Source of the DNA: Deltaproteobacteria bacterium
GTDB lineage: Bacteria; Desulfobacterota; Desulfarculia; Adiutricales; Adiutricaceae
Assembly: GCA_031267005.1 (NCBI GenBank)
Contig: JAIRZX010000381.1
Coordinates: 1 to 9,571 of the forward strand
Length of the DNA: 9,571 nt
Direction: 5' to 3'
Numbering within the stretch: the first letter of the stretch is position 1; every line of letters begins with the position of its first letter. Below, piece by piece: positions 6,615 through 9,571 of the stretch. Under the pieces are notes generated by a model. That model was given only the letters and a program-made list of their open reading frames with translations. It searched no databases and was not told the DNA's origin. The position numbers and the translations under genes were made by a program.

Positions 6615-7515
6615 GGTCATCGTCGGCATGGAGGGCGCTCTTGAGCTCTTGCTCTGCGCGCTGCTCTCAGGCGGGCACGTGCTCCTGGAAGGCGTCCCGG
6701 GCACCGGCAAGACGCTCCTGGTGCAGTCGTTCGCGATGAGCCTGGGGCTCCAGTTCGGGAGGATCCAGTTCACCCCGGACATGATGCCCGGCGACATCAT
6801 CGGCACGAACCTCTTCAACTTCCAGACGAACGAGTTCACCCTGACCCCGGGGCCCGTGTTCACCGAGATCCTCCTGGCCGACGAGATCAACCGCACGCCC
6901 CCCAAGACCCAGGCGGCGCTCCTGCAGGCCATGAGCGAGAGGACCGTCACCATAGACCGGCGGACGATGGATCTGGGCGACGACTTCCTGGTCGCCGCCA
7001 CCCAGAACCCCATCGAGCAGCAGGGCACCTACCCGCTCCCCGAGGCGCAGCTGGACCGCTTCCTCTTCAAGATCCTCCTTGACTACCCCTCCAGGGACGA
7101 GGAGATAGAGATAGTCCGCCGCCACGGTTCCAAGCCCAGCATGCCCAAACCCTCCATGCTGGGAGTGACCGCCGTCGCCAACAAAGAGCACGTGGCCTAC
7201 GCCCGCGCCGCCGCCGCCTCCGTGAAGCTCGCGGATACCCTGGCCGCCTACGTGGTGGACGTGGTCCGCGCCACCCGGGCCCACCCCGCCGTCGAGACCG
7301 GGGCCTCCCCGCGCTCCGCCGCCATGCTCTCCGCGGCCTCCCGCGCCTACGCGGCGCTCCAGGGCCGCGACTTCGCCATCCCCGACGACGTAAAGCTCCT
7401 GGCGGCGCCTCTCCTGCGCCACCGCATGGTCATGACGCCCTCCTCCGACATCGAGGGCTTCACTCCGGACCGGGCGGTCTTCGAGATCCTAAACCAGATC
7501 CCCGCGCCCCGGTAG
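6559..7515 (+). CDS. MoxR-family AAA+ ATPase
   Basis: MoxR ATPases are hexameric AAA+ chaperone-like enzymes that work with vWA/DUF58 partners, often on envelope or metal-enzyme targets. The 318-residue product is of normal family length and intact. It has GGHVLLEGVPGTGKT with Walker A at 45-52, the MoxR-typical RIQFTPDMMPGDIIGT at 68-83, Walker B ILLADE at 104-109 followed by INR, sensor 1 in ATQNP with Asn150, the YPLPEAQLDRF arginine-finger region with Arg167, and sensor 2 in GASPRS with Arg252. The C-terminal lid domain ends in FTPDRAVFEIL. It starts at a TTG preceded by an excellent ribosome site and overlaps the DUF4350 gene by 56 bases, which suggests coupled translation. The next gene, DUF58, starts 181 bases later. 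Family assignment is secure; its client is unknown. Confidence 0.95.
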   Translation: MDLELVARITGAVRAEVCKVIVGMEGALELLLCALLSGGHVLLEGVPGTGKTLLVQSFAMSLGLQFGRIQFTPDMMPGDIIGTNLFNFQTNEFTLTPGPVFTEILLADEINRTPPKTQAALLQAMSERTVTIDRRTMDLGDDFLVAATQNPIEQQGTYPLPEAQLDRFLFKILLDYPSRDEEIEIVRRHGSKPSMPKPSMLGVTAVANKEHVAYARAAAASVKLADTLAAYVVDVVRATRAHPAVETGASPRSAAMLSAASRAYAALQGRDFAIPDDVKLLAAPLLRHRMVMTPSSDIEGFTPDRAVFEILNQIPAPR

Positions 7516-7696
7516 CGGCGCCCAAACCCGCAAGCTCCGGCCCGCCGGGTCCAGCGCGCCCGGGCGGCCCGCCACTCCGCTCCGCTCCGTTCCGTTCCTT
7601 TCCTTTCCCCCGCCGCGCGAGCCCCCGCCCCGCGCTCCGACCCGCTTCCCGCCCGAACGGACACGAAGCGGCAAAGCCCGGTCCGCCTGACTCCCC
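7516..7696 (+). other. C-rich gap within the operon, possible rut-like region
   Basis: These 181 bases separate two genes that usually lie close together. No ORF with a ribosome site is present. The first part can fold into an imperfect GC hairpin (7539-7549 with 7559-7569) that is not followed by Ts. The rest is very C-rich and G-poor for long stretches, with a pentanucleotide tract at 7576-7610. C-rich, G-poor RNA with spaced YC steps is what Rho binds, so Rho-dependent attenuation between the ATPase and DUF58 genes is possible but inferred only. Confidence 0.4.
7576..7610 (+). repeat. Graded pentanucleotide pyrimidine-rich tract
   Basis: Seven consecutive 5-base units run TCCGC twice, TCCGT twice, TCCTT twice and TCCCC once. 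Each unit begins TCC, and paired units change stepwise along the tract, as if formed by slippage with successive point changes. It lies in the gap before the DUF58 gene. Confidence 0.8.
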
Positions 7697-9007
7697 ATGA
7701 TCCTTCCCGCTCCCAGATGCGCCGTCGCGGTGGCCTGCTCGGTCCCCATAGCGGCGGTAGTCCTGACCGCCTTCCCCGGCGAGTTCCTCGTGGCGCTGTA
7801 CCTGCCGGCGGTGGCGCTCGCGCTTTTCCTCTACGATATGGCCAAGAGCCCGTCGGCATCCGCCCTGGAGGCCGACTTCACCCCCCCGAAACTCCTGTAC
7901 GCGGGCTCCCCCGAGCCCTTCCTGATACCCGTGAGGCTCCCCGGGCGCGAGGGCGTATTTACGGTGAAGGCCTTAATCGAGATCCTGGGTCCGGTCAAGG
8001 ACCACCCGTCCGTCACGGCGACCCTTACTGACGGCGAGGGCGAGGCCGGGCTGGAGATACTCCCCCTGCGCCGGGGCGCCGTCAGGTTCGCGGCGCTGTG
8101 GTTCGCCTGGAGGGGGCCTTTGGGCTTCTCGGAGACAAGGACGACGGTCAAGCTCGGGTTCGACTGCGAGATAGTCCAGGACGTGAGGAGGGTCCACGCC
8201 GAGGCCCTGTCGTTCTTCAACCGGGAGGGGGCGGCAGGCTCGGTCACCCGCCCCTTCAGGGGCGAGGGCTCGGAGTTCGAGAACCTCTCCGAGTACCGGC
8301 GCGGCATGGACAACCGCTTCATAGACTGGAAGCGCTCGGCCAGGCACAGAAAGCTCCTGGCCAAGGAGTTCCAGATGGAGCGCAACGCCCAGATAGTCCT
8401 GGGCTTCGACACCGGCAGGCTCATGAGCGAGCCCGTAGGCGGGCTCCCGAGGCTGGACCACTTCGTGAAGGCAGGGCTCCTTTTGGGGTGGCTTTCCCTG
8501 AAGAGCGGGGATCTCGTTGGTTCGTGCGGCTTCGACTCCTCCTTCAGGAGCTTCCTGTCCCCCGGAAGGACCCCTTCGTTTTTCTTAAAGCTCCAGAGGT
8601 TCACGGCCCGCCTCGACTACCGCGCCGAGGAGACCAATTTCACGCTGTGCCTGGCGGAGCTGGCCGCGAGGCTCCGCCACCGGGCGCTGGTGGTCCTCTT
8701 CACCGAGTTCGGCGACTCGGCGGGCGCTTCCCTCCTCCTGGACTGCCTGGAGCTGTTGAGCCGCCGCCACCTGGTCATATTCGTGTCCACGCCCGACCCG
8801 CAGACCGCCCGGCTGGCCGCCAAGCCCCCCAACGACTACTTCTCGATGGCCGAAAGCGTCATAGCCGGAGGCCTTATGCACGACCGCGCGGTCGCCCTTG
8901 AGCGCGTGAGCCGCATGGGGGTCTGGTCGCTGGATCTCCCCCCCGCCGAGGCGGGGGCGGCGCTCGTCAACCGCTACCTCACGATTAAGCAGCGCGGCAT
9001 GCTATGA
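7697..9007 (+). CDS. DUF58 (vWA-like) membrane protein
   Basis: DUF58 proteins are membrane-anchored partners of MoxR ATPases and contain a von Willebrand A-like fold. The 436-residue product begins with two hydrophobic helices at about 9-25 and 33-50, then a beta-rich domain. The family core follows: FRGEGSEFENLSEY, then RRGMDNRFIDWKRSAR at 201-216, then KEFQMERNAQIVLGFDTGRLM, where Asp238 opens the degenerate metal-site motif DTGRxM. A typical C-terminal half (LVVLFTEFGD ... LLSRRHLVIFVSTPD) completes the domain. Length is normal for the family. The ATG at 7697 is the first possible start after an in-frame TGA at 7688; no clear ribosome site precedes it, which is odd beside the strong sites of its neighbours. 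Ile codons are mostly ATA (8 ATA, 3 ATC, 1 ATT by hand count). The stop overlaps the next ORF as ATGA. The call is firm; the client is unknown. Confidence 0.92.
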   Translation: MILPAPRCAVAVACSVPIAAVVLTAFPGEFLVALYLPAVALALFLYDMAKSPSASALEADFTPPKLLYAGSPEPFLIPVRLPGREGVFTVKALIEILGPVKDHPSVTATLTDGEGEAGLEILPLRRGAVRFAALWFAWRGPLGFSETRTTVKLGFDCEIVQDVRRVHAEALSFFNREGAAGSVTRPFRGEGSEFENLSEYRRGMDNRFIDWKRSARHRKLLAKEFQMERNAQIVLGFDTGRLMSEPVGGLPRLDHFVKAGLLLGWLSLKSGDLVGSCGFDSSFRSFLSPGRTPSFFLKLQRFTARLDYRAEETNFTLCLAELAARLRHRALVVLFTEFGDSAGASLLLDCLELLSRRHLVIFVSTPDPQTARLAAKPPNDYFSMAESVIAGGLMHDRAVALERVSRMGVWSLDLPPAEAGAALVNRYLTIKQRGML

Positions 9008-9571
9008 CAGCCCCCCCCCATTCCAGCGACGGCCCCCCGAAGCCATCCCCCGCGCCGGGCGCTCCCGCGGCGCCGGCGGCCCTTCCCGGCCGTCCGGCTT
9101 CCCAGCCCCCGCCGGGACGCGAGGACGCGCTTGCCGGCCGGGCGCAGGGCCCCACTGTCCGGGACGCCTTCCCCGACGGCCCGCCCGGCCGGGCAGGCCG
9201 GGCCGGGACGCCGGCAGTTCCCGCCGAAGCCGCCGGGGCGCCGTTTCCCGAAGATGCCGACCGAACCGTTCCGGCTGGCCGCCCCTTCGGCTCGCCTCCC
9301 CCGGACTACCTGGCGCCGTCTGCGGCCGCCGGCCAGAGTTTCGCCGACGGCCCTTACCGCGCGCCCCCCCCTTCCTCCAGGGAGGGCGCGGCCGGCTGGG
9401 CCTCCCCGCATGGCCTTTCCCAGGCCAGGGGCGCTTACCCGGCCCAGGATCCCTACGCCGTCCGGGGAGCGCACCCGCCCCAGCCGCCTTACGCCGCCCG
9501 GGGTGCGTACCAGCCGCAGGATCCTTACGCCGACCGGGGTGCGTACCCGCCCCAGCCGCCTTACGCCCCCC
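9004..9571 (+). CDS. Pro/Ala/Gly-rich ORF with 12-residue repeats, cut by the window edge
   Basis: The ATG overlaps the DUF58 stop (ATGA), and the frame stays open for 189 codons to the right edge, so only the N-terminal part is visible. Everything seen is low complexity: Pro, Ala, Gly and Arg dominate, and it ends in four 12-residue repeats. There is no signal peptide or membrane helix in the visible part. Third codon positions are G/C-rich, which supports coding, but other frames are also open, so frame evidence is weak; the start overlap is the main support. Proteins of the RDD family and some other membrane proteins begin with such Pro/Tyr/Gln-rich segments, and RDD or SpoIIM-like genes often sit next to MoxR/DUF58, so a downstream membrane domain is a reasonable guess only. 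A run of nine Cs (9011-9019) lies at codons 3-6. Confidence 0.65.
   Translation, partial: MTAPPHSSDGPPKPSPAPGAPAAPAALPGRPASQPPPGREDALAGRAQGPTVRDAFPDGPPGRAGRAGTPAVPAEAAGAPFPEDADRTVPAGRPFGSPPPDYLAPSAAAGQSFADGPYRAPPPSSREGAAGWASPHGLSQARGAYPAQDPYAVRGAHPPQPPYAARGAYQPQDPYADRGAYPPQPPYAP
9433..9571 (+). repeat. 36-bp tandem repeat coding for a Pro/Tyr-rich 12-mer
   Basis: Units start at 9433, 9469, 9505 and 9541, the last cut off by the edge. Each codes for a variant of GAYPPQPPYAxR (registered as A-Y-x-x-Q-x-P-Y-A-x-R-G). Units 1 and 3 have Gln-Asp-Pro-Tyr and units 2 and 4 have Gln-Pro-Pro-Tyr, so the array also has a 72-bp higher-order period, pointing to duplication of a two-unit block. The array may continue beyond the window. 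Confidence 0.9.

Noticed and set aside
7539..7569. GC hairpin after the MoxR gene as an intrinsic terminator
   Set aside because: The stem is bulged and no T run follows; the downstream DUF58 gene belongs with MoxR.
8974..9474. 166-codon minus-strand frame at the right end
   Set aside because: It is antisense to the coupled Pro-rich ORF, Gly/Arg-rich, without a ribosome site or recognisable domain.

Overview
The window is very GC-rich bacterial DNA. All confident genes lie on the + strand. It suggests a Gram-negative (diderm) bacterium, because it has prolipoprotein diacylglyceryl transferase beside a PglK-like lipid/oligosaccharide ABC exporter. Third codon positions are strongly G/C, yet Ile is often coded by ATA and Arg by AGG. 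That is unusual for such a genome and fits some deltaproteobacteria-like or other anaerobe lineages, but I cannot place the organism from sequence alone.

Layout. (1) 1-665: a long leader with no convincing gene. It may hold the last few codons of an upstream gene, a four-tract G-rich element and a 10-T terminator-like site. (2) 666-3748: a two-gene unit, lgt and then a PglK-type ABC transporter, joined by an ATGA stop/start overlap. (3) 3749-4056: a gap that opens with an 18-bp tandem array straddling the transporter stop codon, followed by an AT-rich island with a good sigma70-type promoter. (4) 4057-9571: a second unit in the order DUF4129 membrane protein, DUF4350 membrane protein, MoxR-family AAA+ ATPase, DUF58 (vWA-like) membrane protein, and a Pro-rich ORF that runs off the right edge.

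How the genes work together. Lgt makes lipoproteins by adding diacylglycerol to lipobox cysteines, and the ABC protein probably flips a lipid-linked substrate across the inner membrane. The second unit is the widespread but poorly understood MoxR/DUF58/DUF4129/DUF4350 cassette. In it a MoxR ATPase is thought to act with membrane-anchored partners as a chaperone or remodelling complex at the cell envelope. Related cassettes often also carry RDD or SpoIIM-type membrane proteins, so the truncated last ORF may be the N-terminal extension of one of these.

The most distinctive property of the window is that conserved cores carry long low-complexity, tandemly repeated tails (Gly/Lys on Lgt, a hexapeptide array at the transporter end, Gly/Pro/Ala tails on the DUF4129 protein, a 12-residue Pro/Tyr repeat on the last ORF). 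Simple-sequence tracts also fall in gaps and beside start codons. No RNA gene, insertion sequence, CRISPR array or phage gene was seen.
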